This document shows, piece after piece, positions 1 through 5,914 of a DNA stretch of 9,363 bases. A program made the translations under genes and the position numbers. The notes under the pieces were generated by a model. The model was given only the letters and a program-made list of their open reading frames with translations. It did no database searches and was not told the DNA's origin. Source of the stretch: Bacillota bacterium. Lineage in GTDB: Bacteria; Bacillota; Clostridia; Oscillospirales; Ruminococcaceae. Positions within the stretch are counted from its first letter, which is position 1. The number at the start of each line of letters is the position of its first letter. Location: assembly GCA_023395435.1 (NCBI GenBank), contig JAEWZG010000128.1:1-9363 (forward strand), in the 5' to 3' direction.

Positions 1-20
1 AGGTGATTTTATGTCAGATT

Positions 21-57
21 GTTAAATTAATTACAATGTGGTTAAAATTGTTTACAA
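21..57. repeat. Imperfect direct repeat, about 20-21 bp period, at the promoter of the GT operon
   Basis: Two near-identical blocks occur at 21-36 (GTTAAATTAATTACAA) and 41-57 (GTTAAAATTGTTTACAA). The offset is 20 bases at their start and 21 at their end, about two helical turns. The second copy contains the presumed -35 hexamer TTTACA (51-56). This spacing could suit tandem binding of a regulator on one face of the DNA. It could also be chance in AT-rich sequence. The regulator is unknown. Confidence 0.4.
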
Positions 58-79
58 CTAATAAAATATATGTTAATAT
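51..79 (+). promoter_or_regulatory. Probable sigma-A promoter of the glycosyltransferase operon
   Basis: The -35 element is TTTACA (51-56), followed by exactly 17 bases and then TAATAT (74-79), which matches 4 of 6 positions of TATAAT. A TG dinucleotide at 71-72 gives an extended -10 (TGnTAATAT), which would compensate for the weak -10. The start codon at 114 lies 34 bases downstream, leaving room for a short leader with the ribosome site GGAGG at 105-109. Confidence 0.6.
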
Positions 80-113
80 GACTATGTGAACATTCTAACT
101 TATTGGAGGAAAT

Positions 114-1196
114 ATGAACGTTTCAATTATCTTACCATCTCTCAATCCGGATGAGAAATTGATGAAAGTTGTTAATGGCCTTGTTGCTCAGGGCTTTGAT
201 GATATTATTATAGTAAATGACGGAAGTGACGCTGAACATATCAATCCATTTAAAGAAGCTAGTTTGTTAAATCAGTGTACTATTCTTACCCATGAAGTCA
301 ATAAAGGAAAGGGAAGAGCATTAAAGACAGCTTTTGAGTACTTTTTAGAGAACAGAAAAGGCAAGGCTGGCGTTATTACAGTTGATGGCGATAATCAGCA
401 CAGACCAGAAGATATTTATAATTGTTGTGATGAAATGCTTGCTAATCCTCATACAATAGTTTTAGGTTCAAGGAATTTTTCTCAGGATGATGTTCCTAAA
501 AAGAGCAGATATGGGAATAGAATAACATCATTTGTTTTCAAAGCTGCAGTTGGGTTGAAAATTACCGATACACAGACCGGTCTTAGAGCAATACCTACAG
601 AATTTCTTGAAGGTTTTCTTAATGTTGACGGTGAAAGATTTGAATATGAAACAAATATGCTCCTTGAAATGAAAACTCAATCAATTTCATTTAAAGAAGT
701 AAAAATATCTACAGTTTACATAGAAGAAAATAAGACATCTCACTTTAATCCTGTAAAAGATTCTTTCAGAATATACTCATTAATTCTGAAGTTTTTGTTT
801 ACATCAATATTTTCATTTTTAGTTGATATTACAGTATTCTCAATTGTTTATTATTTTGCAAAAAGTAACTATAACGAAACTATAACAACTTTTATTTCAA
901 CGTTTAGTGCAAGGGTAATATCATCTATTGTTAACTTTATGCTTAATCATAAAAAGGTTTTCAAATCAAAGGAATCAATGGGCAAAACTATTTTGAGATA
1001 TTATATACTTTGTGTGATTCAGGCAACTGTTTCATTCGCAGGTGTAAGTCTTTTAACAAAAGTTCTGCATTTAAGAAATGTATTTGTTATCTTAATTAAA
1101 GCTATAGTTGATATTATTCTTTATTTTATAAGTTTCCAGATACAGAGGGAATGGGTATTTAAAAAGCGTAGCAAGACGGAGGAACAGCATGGGTAA
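114..1196 (+). CDS. GT2 glycosyltransferase (dolichyl/undecaprenyl-phosphate sugar synthase type) fused to a GtrA-like membrane domain
   Basis: Residues 1-215 form a GT-A fold glycosyltransferase. The N-terminus SIILPSLNPDEKL, the VNDGSD strand (34-39), the NKGKGRALKTAF stretch (63-74), the metal-binding DGDNQH motif (91-96) and TDTQTGLRAIP (151-161) are all typical of DPM/DPG-synthase-like GT2 enzymes. These transfer a sugar from a nucleotide donor to a polyprenyl phosphate on the inner membrane face. Residues about 220-350 are hydrophobic with roughly four membrane segments and end in IQREWVF, the usual close of GtrA-family proteins, which are thought to flip polyprenyl-phosphate sugars. 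One protein may therefore both make and flip a lipid-linked sugar. The ATG has GGAGG at 105-109. The last 8 bases overlap the next gene, so the two are probably translationally coupled. The sugar and the final acceptor cannot be told from sequence. Confidence 0.9.
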   Translation: MNVSIILPSLNPDEKLMKVVNGLVAQGFDDIIIVNDGSDAEHINPFKEASLLNQCTILTHEVNKGKGRALKTAFEYFLENRKGKAGVITVDGDNQHRPEDIYNCCDEMLANPHTIVLGSRNFSQDDVPKKSRYGNRITSFVFKAAVGLKITDTQTGLRAIPTEFLEGFLNVDGERFEYETNMLLEMKTQSISFKEVKISTVYIEENKTSHFNPVKDSFRIYSLILKFLFTSIFSFLVDITVFSIVYYFAKSNYNETITTFISTFSARVISSIVNFMLNHKKVFKSKESMGKTILRYYILCVIQATVSFAGVSLLTKVLHLRNVFVILIKAIVDIILYFISFQIQREWVFKKRSKTEEQHG

Positions 1197-2457
1197 AGAT
1201 ATAGATAAATTCGATTCTGATAAGCGATTTGTCTTAAACATTCCAGAAGAAGCATACGAATCAGATATGTCAGAACTTGATAGAATACAAAGTCAAAGCG
1301 AGTTAATTGCTCCAGTAATACAAAAAGAAGGTCACTCAAGTGTTTCGGCGCCTGTAAAAGAGAGCGAAGATTACACTGATATGAATGCACCATTAGAACA
1401 AGCTTACAGCGTTAAAGAATCTTCTGATTTAAAGAATGATCCTAATTTAATAAAGAAAAAGCCTCTTGGCATTAAGAAAATAGTATTGAGATGCTTATTG
1501 TGCCTTTTTACTACTATCGCTGTTCTTGTTGGTGGAATACTTGGTGCTGTTACAATTATTAATTATGGACCGTCATCTCATGCTAGAGATTTATTTGTTA
1601 CTTCTGTTATGGAAACCAGTGCGGCGAAATTTCTTGCAACATGGTATTTCAGTGATACTGAAATTAAGAAAATTCAGAATAATAATACTGTAAAACCACC
1701 TGATGAACAAACCAATACTGAACTTATTCAGGTTAATACACAAGTAAATCCTCAGTTTGATAAGAATAAGGTTGAGGTTGTAAGAATTTCAGCAAAAAAA
1801 TATAAGGGCGTTATGCTCATAGTGAATGATCCATCAAAAGTATTTGTTGGTACAATCCCAGTTTTTGATAAAGAGAAAAGTGGGAAAACTGTAACTCAGA
1901 TGGTTAAGGACAATAATTGTATTGCTGGTATTAATGCTGGTGGTTTTGATGATCCAGGTGGAATTGGTAAGGGTGGAGTTCCCCTTGGAATAGTTATTTC
2001 TGAAGGAAAATTAAAATACGGTGGACTTAATTCTTCATATGATATGTGTGGATTTGATAAAGAAGGTAAGCTTCATGTTGGTAAAATGACAGGTCAGCAG
2101 GCTCTGGATAAAGGCATTAGAGATGCTGTATCATTTGGACCTACTCTGATTGTCAATGGCAATCCTTCAGAAATATCAGGAACAGCTGGTGGGTGGAATC
2201 CTCGTACAGCTATCGGACAGCGTGCTGACGGTTCAGTATTATTACTTGTAATTGATGGCCGGCAATCAGACAGCATTGGCGCTACATATGGAGATCTTAT
2301 TCAGGAAATGCTAAAGTTTGAAGCAATAAATGCCTATAACCTTGATGGCGGAACATCCTCACATATGGTTTATAAAGGTGAGATTATTACAAGTTGTTCT
2401 TCATTGTATGGAACACGAAAAATGCCGACAGCGATACTTGTAAAGGGAGATAATTGA
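1189..2457 (+). CDS. Membrane-anchored phosphodiester glycosidase family protein (NAGPA domain)
   Basis: This 422-residue protein has three parts. Residues 1-95 are polar, rich in acidic residues and serine, and probably disordered in the cytoplasm. Residues about 96-124 form one membrane segment (IVLRCLLCLFTTIAVLVGGI and onward). After a linker, residues about 200-419 form a NAGPA/DUF2233-type domain, which would face outside. Family landmarks are INAGGF (248-253), PLGIVISEGKL (265-275), FGPTLIVNG (316-324), PRTAIGQ (338-344), IDGRQ (355-359) and NLDGGTSS (384-391). The founding member, the lysosomal uncovering enzyme, cleaves GlcNAc from a sugar phosphodiester. Bacterial members are annotated as exopolysaccharide or phosphodiester glycosidases, mostly without a proven substrate. 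The ATG at 1189 has GGAGG at 1178-1182 inside the preceding gene. Its partner upstream makes lipid-phosphate sugars, so a glycosyl-phosphate substrate is plausible but unproven. Confidence 0.85.
   Translation: MGKDIDKFDSDKRFVLNIPEEAYESDMSELDRIQSQSELIAPVIQKEGHSSVSAPVKESEDYTDMNAPLEQAYSVKESSDLKNDPNLIKKKPLGIKKIVLRCLLCLFTTIAVLVGGILGAVTIINYGPSSHARDLFVTSVMETSAAKFLATWYFSDTEIKKIQNNNTVKPPDEQTNTELIQVNTQVNPQFDKNKVEVVRISAKKYKGVMLIVNDPSKVFVGTIPVFDKEKSGKTVTQMVKDNNCIAGINAGGFDDPGGIGKGGVPLGIVISEGKLKYGGLNSSYDMCGFDKEGKLHVGKMTGQQALDKGIRDAVSFGPTLIVNGNPSEISGTAGGWNPRTAIGQRADGSVLLLVIDGRQSDSIGATYGDLIQEMLKFEAINAYNLDGGTSSHMVYKGEIITSCSSLYGTRKMPTAILVKGDN
2444..2450 (+). promoter_or_regulatory. Ribosome binding site that fixes the start of the third operon gene
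   Basis: AGGGAGA lies six bases before the ATG at 2457 but only three bases before the in-frame TTG at 2454. The spacing therefore favours the ATG, which overlaps the preceding TGA stop by one base (TGATG). Confidence 0.6.
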
Positions 2458-3560
2458 TGAGAATACGTAATAAAATCAGGCAGAAAAAATCATCTTTCTT
2501 TAAAGCATATTTTATTTTTTTCGGGACACTTATTTTAGCTATTATTATTGGATATATTATTTTGTGGAATGTATTGTCTTCTTATGAGAAAACAGTACCA
2601 ACAAATCTATTAAAGCCTATTGTGAATGAAATCAGTAAGAAGGATTTTAAGAGAATTCTAAACAGTTCTGATTTAATCGTAAGTGAGTTTGAAACAGTTG
2701 ATGATTTTAAAGATAATCTAAATAATAATGTTGGGAATGGAAAGATAACATATTCACGTCAGGCTGTATCTGATGATGATGTTTATTTATACAATATCAA
2801 ATCAGATAAAAAAGACCTTATTTCCGTAACGATTACTAAAAATTCAAAAAAGAGTAAGTTTGGTTTTTCAACATATAAGGTTAAAAAGATAGCAGCAAGT
2901 AGTAAGCCGAATAATAAGGTTGTAATACAGGCCCCTTCGGATGCAAAGATTACCCTTAATGGCAAGCCTGTATCAGATAAGTATATTACAAAAAAGGATA
3001 TTAAAATTGAGGCACTTGAATTTGTTCCTGAAGAAATTAAAAAGCCTTCAATGGTAAGGTATGAAATCTCTGGATTATTAAAAGAAGGGACAATTAAAGC
3101 TACTGGTGCTAATGGGAATGAGCTAATAGTAGGAAAAGAAGATAAATCATCAGAATATACAGTGGTTCCAAAAGGCTCAGACGTTGAAGCGGCAAAGTTT
3201 GATAAGCTTATAAAAGATGTAGCTTTATCATTCGGTAAGTATGTAACAAACGATGCAAAGTTTTATGACGTGGGGAAATACATATCACCTACAAGTCCGA
3301 TTTATAGTACAATAAAAGGTATGGAAACTTACTGGTATACACCTCACGATAAGTATGAATTTAAGAATATTAAGACTATGGACTTTATACAGTATTCAGA
3401 GGATTGTTTTTCTTATAGAATTACTTTTGATCATTTTGTATATAGAATTACGGCTGGTGTAACCTCACATAAAAAATGTGACTATACTTTTGTATTTGCA
3501 AAAAAGGATAATAAGTGGCTTGTATATGATATGACAATGAAAAATGAAGATGCAAAATAA
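2457..3560 (+). CDS. Unrecognised membrane-anchored extracytoplasmic protein, possibly TcaA-like
   Basis: The 367-residue product starts with a basic stretch (MRIRNKIRQKK), followed by one membrane segment at about 16-40. The rest is hydrophilic and lysine-rich and should lie outside the membrane. No cleavage site or lipobox is visible, so it is probably a signal anchor. Residues about 153-175 (VVIQAPSDAKITLNGKPV) resemble the short beta modules of PEGA or TcaA-like proteins. Residues about 245-360, ending YTFVFAKKDNKWLVYDMTM, look like an NTF2-like fold in their strand pattern and closing KWLVYDM motif. I see no catalytic motif, and both domain readings are tentative. An ATG start at 2457 is preferred to TTG at 2454 because of ribosome-site spacing. 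It is the last gene of the operon, so a role in the same envelope process is likely. A structural or binding role fits better than an enzyme. Confidence 0.75.
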   Translation: MRIRNKIRQKKSSFFKAYFIFFGTLILAIIIGYIILWNVLSSYEKTVPTNLLKPIVNEISKKDFKRILNSSDLIVSEFETVDDFKDNLNNNVGNGKITYSRQAVSDDDVYLYNIKSDKKDLISVTITKNSKKSKFGFSTYKVKKIAASSKPNNKVVIQAPSDAKITLNGKPVSDKYITKKDIKIEALEFVPEEIKKPSMVRYEISGLLKEGTIKATGANGNELIVGKEDKSSEYTVVPKGSDVEAAKFDKLIKDVALSFGKYVTNDAKFYDVGKYISPTSPIYSTIKGMETYWYTPHDKYEFKNIKTMDFIQYSEDCFSYRITFDHFVYRITAGVTSHKKCDYTFVFAKKDNKWLVYDMTMKNEDAK

Positions 3561-3561
3561 T

Positions 3562-3588
3562 AAGAGGAAGGTTAAACCTTCCTCTTTT
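3562..3588 (+). terminator. Intrinsic terminator closing the glycosyltransferase operon
   Basis: An 11-bp perfect stem, AAGAGGAAGGT (3562-3572) with ACCTTCCTCTT (3576-3586), encloses a three-base loop. The T-run is short (3585-3588) and is followed by GTTTATT. It begins one base after the stop codon at 3558-3560. The A-run on the 5' side of the hairpin is too short to make it a strong terminator for the opposite strand. Confidence 0.85.
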
Positions 3589-3601
3589 GTTTATTCAAGA
3601 A

Positions 3602-3615
3602 TAATTATACAATTA
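3602..3615. promoter_or_regulatory. AT-rich dyad upstream of rubrerythrin, possible operator/promoter region
   Basis: TAATTATACAATTA is an inverted repeat with one mismatched pair (half-site TAATTnT). It lies just before GATAATATTAT (3619-3629), which contains a -10-like hexamer and a second perfect 10-bp palindrome. I could not find a convincing -35 at the right distance, so the exact promoter is not assigned. The position, 39 bases before the rubrerythrin start, suits a redox-responsive operator, but the match to the PerR box is poor. Confidence 0.3.
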
Positions 3616-3653
3616 TAGGATAATATTATTATTAATAAGAAAGGGGAGATTTT

Positions 3654-4190
3654 ATGAAGTGGATTTGTTCTGTATGTGGTTATGTTCATGAAGGTGACAC
3701 ACCACCAGAAAAATGTCCAATATGTAGTGCACCATCTAATAAATTTAAATCATCAGATGATGTAATGCAATGGGCGGATGAGCATTTTATAGGTGTAGCA
3801 ACAGACGTTGGCAAGGATATAATTGAGGATTTAAGAGCTAACTTTATTGGCGAATGCACAGAGGTTGGAATGTATCTTGCAATGAGCAGACAAGCTGATA
3901 GAGAAGGCTATCCAGAAGTCGCAGAAGCGTATAAGCGTATAGCCTTCGAAGAGGCTGAGCATGCTTCGAAGTTTGCTGAATTACTTGGAGAAGTTGTAAA
4001 ACCATCAACAAAAGAAAACCTTAGGGCAAGAGTAGATGCAGAATATGGTGCCTGTGAGGGAAAGAAGAAGCTTGCAACTATTGCAAAACAGCAAAATCTT
4101 GATGCAATACATGATACGGTTCACGAGATGGCAAAGGATGAAGCCCGTCACGGGCGTGCATTCAAAGGACTTCTCGACAGATATTTTTAA
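3654..4190 (+). CDS. Reverse-type rubrerythrin (N-terminal rubredoxin, C-terminal ferritin-like diiron domain)
   Basis: The protein has 178 residues. A rubredoxin-like iron site comes first, with Cys5-x2-Cys8 and Cys21-x2-Cys24, followed by a four-helix ferritin-like domain from about residue 45. Likely diiron ligands are Glu67 (GECTEVGMY), the ExxH motif Glu100-His103 (EEAEHA), a glutamate near 130-135, and the second ExxH motif Glu163-His166 (DEARHG). Classical rubrerythrin has the rubredoxin domain at the C-terminus. The swapped order here is the clostridial reverse rubrerythrin, known to reduce hydrogen peroxide to water with electrons from NAD(P)H through rubredoxin-type carriers, and also to act on oxygen. 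The ATG has AGGGGAG at 3642-3648. A DUF1540 gene follows after 17 bases and a superoxide reductase gene comes next, so this is an oxidative-stress cluster in the cytoplasm of an anaerobe. Confidence 0.93.
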   Translation: MKWICSVCGYVHEGDTPPEKCPICSAPSNKFKSSDDVMQWADEHFIGVATDVGKDIIEDLRANFIGECTEVGMYLAMSRQADREGYPEVAEAYKRIAFEEAEHASKFAELLGEVVKPSTKENLRARVDAEYGACEGKKKLATIAKQQNLDAIHDTVHEMAKDEARHGRAFKGLLDRYF

Positions 4191-4207
4191 TAACAGGAGG
4201 GGTAATA

Positions 4208-4525
4208 ATGTCATATATAAGTTGTAATGTTTCATCATGTGCAAATAATAAAAGCGGAACTTGTTACGCAGCAGGACTCAATATCGGAGGAAAGGGTGCA
4301 ACATCAGAATGTGAAACTTGCTGTGGAAGTTATCTCAACAGTGCTGTTTACAGCAATCTTGCTAATTATACATCTATGAGAGGTGAAGCAGATTATATTC
4401 TCTGCTCAGCAAATACCTGCAAGCATAATTCAGGTGGAGCTTGCAGTCTAAATAGTATTGAAGTTGGATCAGTTACAAATGCAAAATATTATACAGAAAC
4501 TGAATGCTTGAGTTTTGAGCAATAA
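4208..4525 (+). CDS. Small Cys-rich protein with two DUF1540 domains
   Basis: This 105-residue protein carries two copies of the DUF1540 pattern. The first has Cys6, Cys11, Cys19 and Cys35/38/39 (SECETCC). The second has Cys66, Cys71, Cys79 and Cys100. Each copy shows the family form of C-x4-C-x7-C, then a strand ending near a final Cys. DUF1540 proteins are common in Clostridia, and their function is not established. The cysteine spacing suggests metal binding or a redox role. It has a very strong ribosome site, AGGAGGGG (4195-4202), and lies 17 bases after the rubrerythrin stop with no terminator between. Co-expression with a peroxide-detoxifying enzyme is therefore likely. The extra Cys pair in the first copy is unusual compared with the second. 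No signal peptide is visible. Confidence 0.88.
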   Translation: MSYISCNVSSCANNKSGTCYAAGLNIGGKGATSECETCCGSYLNSAVYSNLANYTSMRGEADYILCSANTCKHNSGGACSLNSIEVGSVTNAKYYTETECLSFEQ

Positions 4526-4526
4526 G

Positions 4527-4555
4527 AAAAGCTGACTATGTAAGTCAGCTTTTTT
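4527..4555 (+). terminator. Intrinsic terminator after the DUF1540 gene
   Basis: The stem AAAAGCTGACT (4527-4537) pairs with AGTCAGCTTTT (4543-4553) around a five-base loop. The T-run continues to 4555. It starts two bases after the TAA stop and separates this operon from the superoxide reductase gene. The remaining gene-free sequence up to 4661 is AT-rich, and I see no gene or RNA in it. Confidence 0.88.
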
Positions 4556-4661
4556 GTATCTATCTGTTTTAAGAAATTCAAAAAGTAATAACATTGCAAC
4601 AAATAAGTATAAAATACATGAAATTTACTTATAATTTAAAAAATAAAAAACAGTTTTGTTA

Positions 4662-4690
4662 TTTACATAAATATATGGATATGTTATAAT
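4662..4690 (+). promoter_or_regulatory. Near-consensus sigma-A promoter of the superoxide reductase gene
   Basis: TTTACA (4662-4667), 17 bases, then a perfect TATAAT (4685-4690) preceded by TG at 4682-4683 (extended -10). This is the strongest promoter in the window, so the gene is probably transcribed alone. No clear operator palindrome overlaps it. Confidence 0.85.
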
Positions 4691-4718
4691 CAAAATAATA
4701 TATAAAAGGAGGAATATT

Positions 4719-5099
4719 ATGAAAAATCAGAAGTTTTTTAGATGTAAACACTGTGGTAACTTTATCGGGCTTATCAATAACGCTGGTGTTCCTATGATCT
4801 GTTGTGGAGAAGAAATGGAAGAAGTTATTCCTAACACGGTTGAAGCAAGTCAGGAAAAGCATATTCCTTTTATCACATTTGATGGAAGTATAATGAAAGT
4901 TCAGATCGGATCAGTTTTACATCCATCAACAGAAGAACATTACATTGATTTTATTTATGTTCAGACTGAACATGGTGGTCAGAGAAAGAGCATAAAACCT
5001 GGTGACGAACCTGTTGCTGAATTTCTATTTATTGATGATAAACCAATTGAGGTTTTCGCTTATTGTAACATTCATGGATTGTGGAGCGCGAAGGTTTAA
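4719..5099 (+). CDS. dfx: Desulfoferrodoxin, two-iron superoxide reductase
   Basis: The 126-residue length is normal for the family. The N-terminal desulforedoxin-like domain has Cys9-x2-Cys12 and the adjacent pair Cys28-Cys29, which hold the rubredoxin-type iron centre I. The C-terminal domain carries the catalytic centre II ligands His48 (in the conserved EKHIPF, with Glu46-Lys47), His68, His74 (LHPSTEEH), Cys116 and His119 (CNIHGLW). All key residues are present, so it should be active. It reduces superoxide to hydrogen peroxide in the cytoplasm without making oxygen, with electrons usually supplied by rubredoxin. The peroxide formed would be a substrate for the rubrerythrin encoded upstream. 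The ATG has AAAGGAGGA at 4705-4713, and the gene has its own strong promoter and a terminator immediately after. Confidence 0.96.
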   Translation: MKNQKFFRCKHCGNFIGLINNAGVPMICCGEEMEEVIPNTVEASQEKHIPFITFDGSIMKVQIGSVLHPSTEEHYIDFIYVQTEHGGQRKSIKPGDEPVAEFLFIDDKPIEVFAYCNIHGLWSAKV

Positions 5100-5111
5100 A
5101 ATACTTATTTT

Positions 5112-5143
5112 AAAAGTGCCAGCTATAATTAGCTGGCACTTTT
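5112..5143. terminator. Bidirectional terminator between convergent superoxide reductase and ABC/SDR operons
   Basis: A perfect 14-bp stem, AAAAGTGCCAGCTA (5112-5125) with TAGCTGGCACTTTT (5130-5143), closes a TAAT loop. Flanking T-runs are present on both strands: TTTTT at 5140-5144 for plus, and the complement of the AAAA at 5112-5115 for minus. The last stem base is shared with the TAA stop codon of the minus-strand SDR gene (5143-5145), so the hairpin begins at the stop codon for that operon. Confidence 0.9.
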
Positions 5144-5901
5144 TAGTTGTTTTTATTCTTCTGAACATTATATGAGTTTTTAATAATAAGCTTTGTTGAA
5201 GCAAATCTTACGCCAAATTTAAGCAACCTGATATCAGTACCAGGTATAATAATTAACTTATTTTTAAACATCTTTTTTACTGCGTACTGAGCAACTACTT
5301 TAGAACTCAGGCTTTTTACACCAAACGTCTTAATACCTGCAACCTTATTAAATTCAGTATCAACTGGGCCTGGGCATAATGAGCATACGTGCACATTGCT
5401 TTTATTATGTCTTAATTCTTCATAAATAGCATTAGTTAAATTCAAAACATACGCTTTTGAGGAATAATAACCAGCTAAAAGTGGCCCACCAGGGATAAAG
5501 CCAGCCGACGAAGCAACATTCATTATATATCCAGAATTTCTTTTAATGAAATCTTTTAAAAAGAGCTTTGTAATAATATGAACAGCTTTTACATTAATAT
5601 CAATCATTTCAAGTTCGCGGTCAAGGTCAGAAGAAGCAAAATCTCCGAAAACACCAAAACCTGCATTGTTGATAAGAATATCTATGTTTTCATCTTTAAG
5701 CTGTTCATATAATATAAAGCAGTTATCTTGTTTTGATAGGTCAAGAACAATAGGTGTAACATTGGTTTTTAAATTATCTTTGAGTTCATTAAGTTTACTT
5801 TCTCTTCTAGCAACAGCAAAAATATCATAACCCATGTTGCTGAGAATTTTAGCAATTTCATAGCCAATACCTGAACTTGCTCCCGTAATGAGTGCTTTCA
5901 T
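5143..5901 (-). CDS. Classical short-chain dehydrogenase/reductase (SDR family)
   Basis: The 252-residue protein has the full classical SDR set: the cofactor loop TGASSGIG (6-13), NNAG (78-81), the structural Asn103 in DINVKAV, catalytic Ser132 (NVASSAG), Tyr145 and Lys149 (YYSSK), and PGPVDTEF (177-184). Two arginines after the second strand (Arg32-Arg33) favour NADP(H) over NAD(H). The C-terminus is rich in Lys and Asn. The substrate cannot be predicted. The nearest general group appears to be the YqjQ/DltE-like oxidoreductases. The start has GAGG at 5907-5910, and the gene lies 13 bases after the second permease, so it is probably the last gene of the ABC transporter operon. A link between the reductase and the imported solute is possible but not shown. 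Confidence 0.92.
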   Translation of the reverse strand: MKALITGASSGIGYEIAKILSNMGYDIFAVARRESKLNELKDNLKTNVTPIVLDLSKQDNCFILYEQLKDENIDILINNAGFGVFGDFASSDLDRELEMIDINVKAVHIITKLFLKDFIKRNSGYIMNVASSAGFIPGGPLLAGYYSSKAYVLNLTNAIYEELRHNKSNVHVCSLCPGPVDTEFNKVAGIKTFGVKSLSSKVVAQYAVKKMFKNKLIIIPGTDIRLLKFGVRFASTKLIIKNSYNVQKNKNN

Positions 5902-5914
5902 TTATACCTCAAAA

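Noticed and set aside
1121..1393. 90-codon minus-strand frame opposite the GT/NAGPA junction
   Set aside because: It is antisense to two clear genes, with no recognisable protein features.
2454..2456. TTG start for the third operon gene
   Set aside because: It is only three bases from the ribosome site, and the next codon is an ATG at proper spacing.
3602..3617. PerR box upstream of rubrerythrin
   Set aside because: The two TTATA half-elements (3605-3609 and 3613-3617) start 8 bases apart, while the consensus TTATAATnATTATAA needs 9, and the centre does not match.
4036..4227. 63-codon plus-strand frame across the rubrerythrin/DUF1540 junction
   Set aside because: It overlaps two well-supported genes out of frame and has no family resemblance or ribosome site.
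4556..4661. Possible small RNA or riboswitch in the gap before dfx
   Set aside because: The stretch is plain AT-rich sequence with no stable hairpin or conserved riboswitch core that I can see, and it lies upstream of the promoter.
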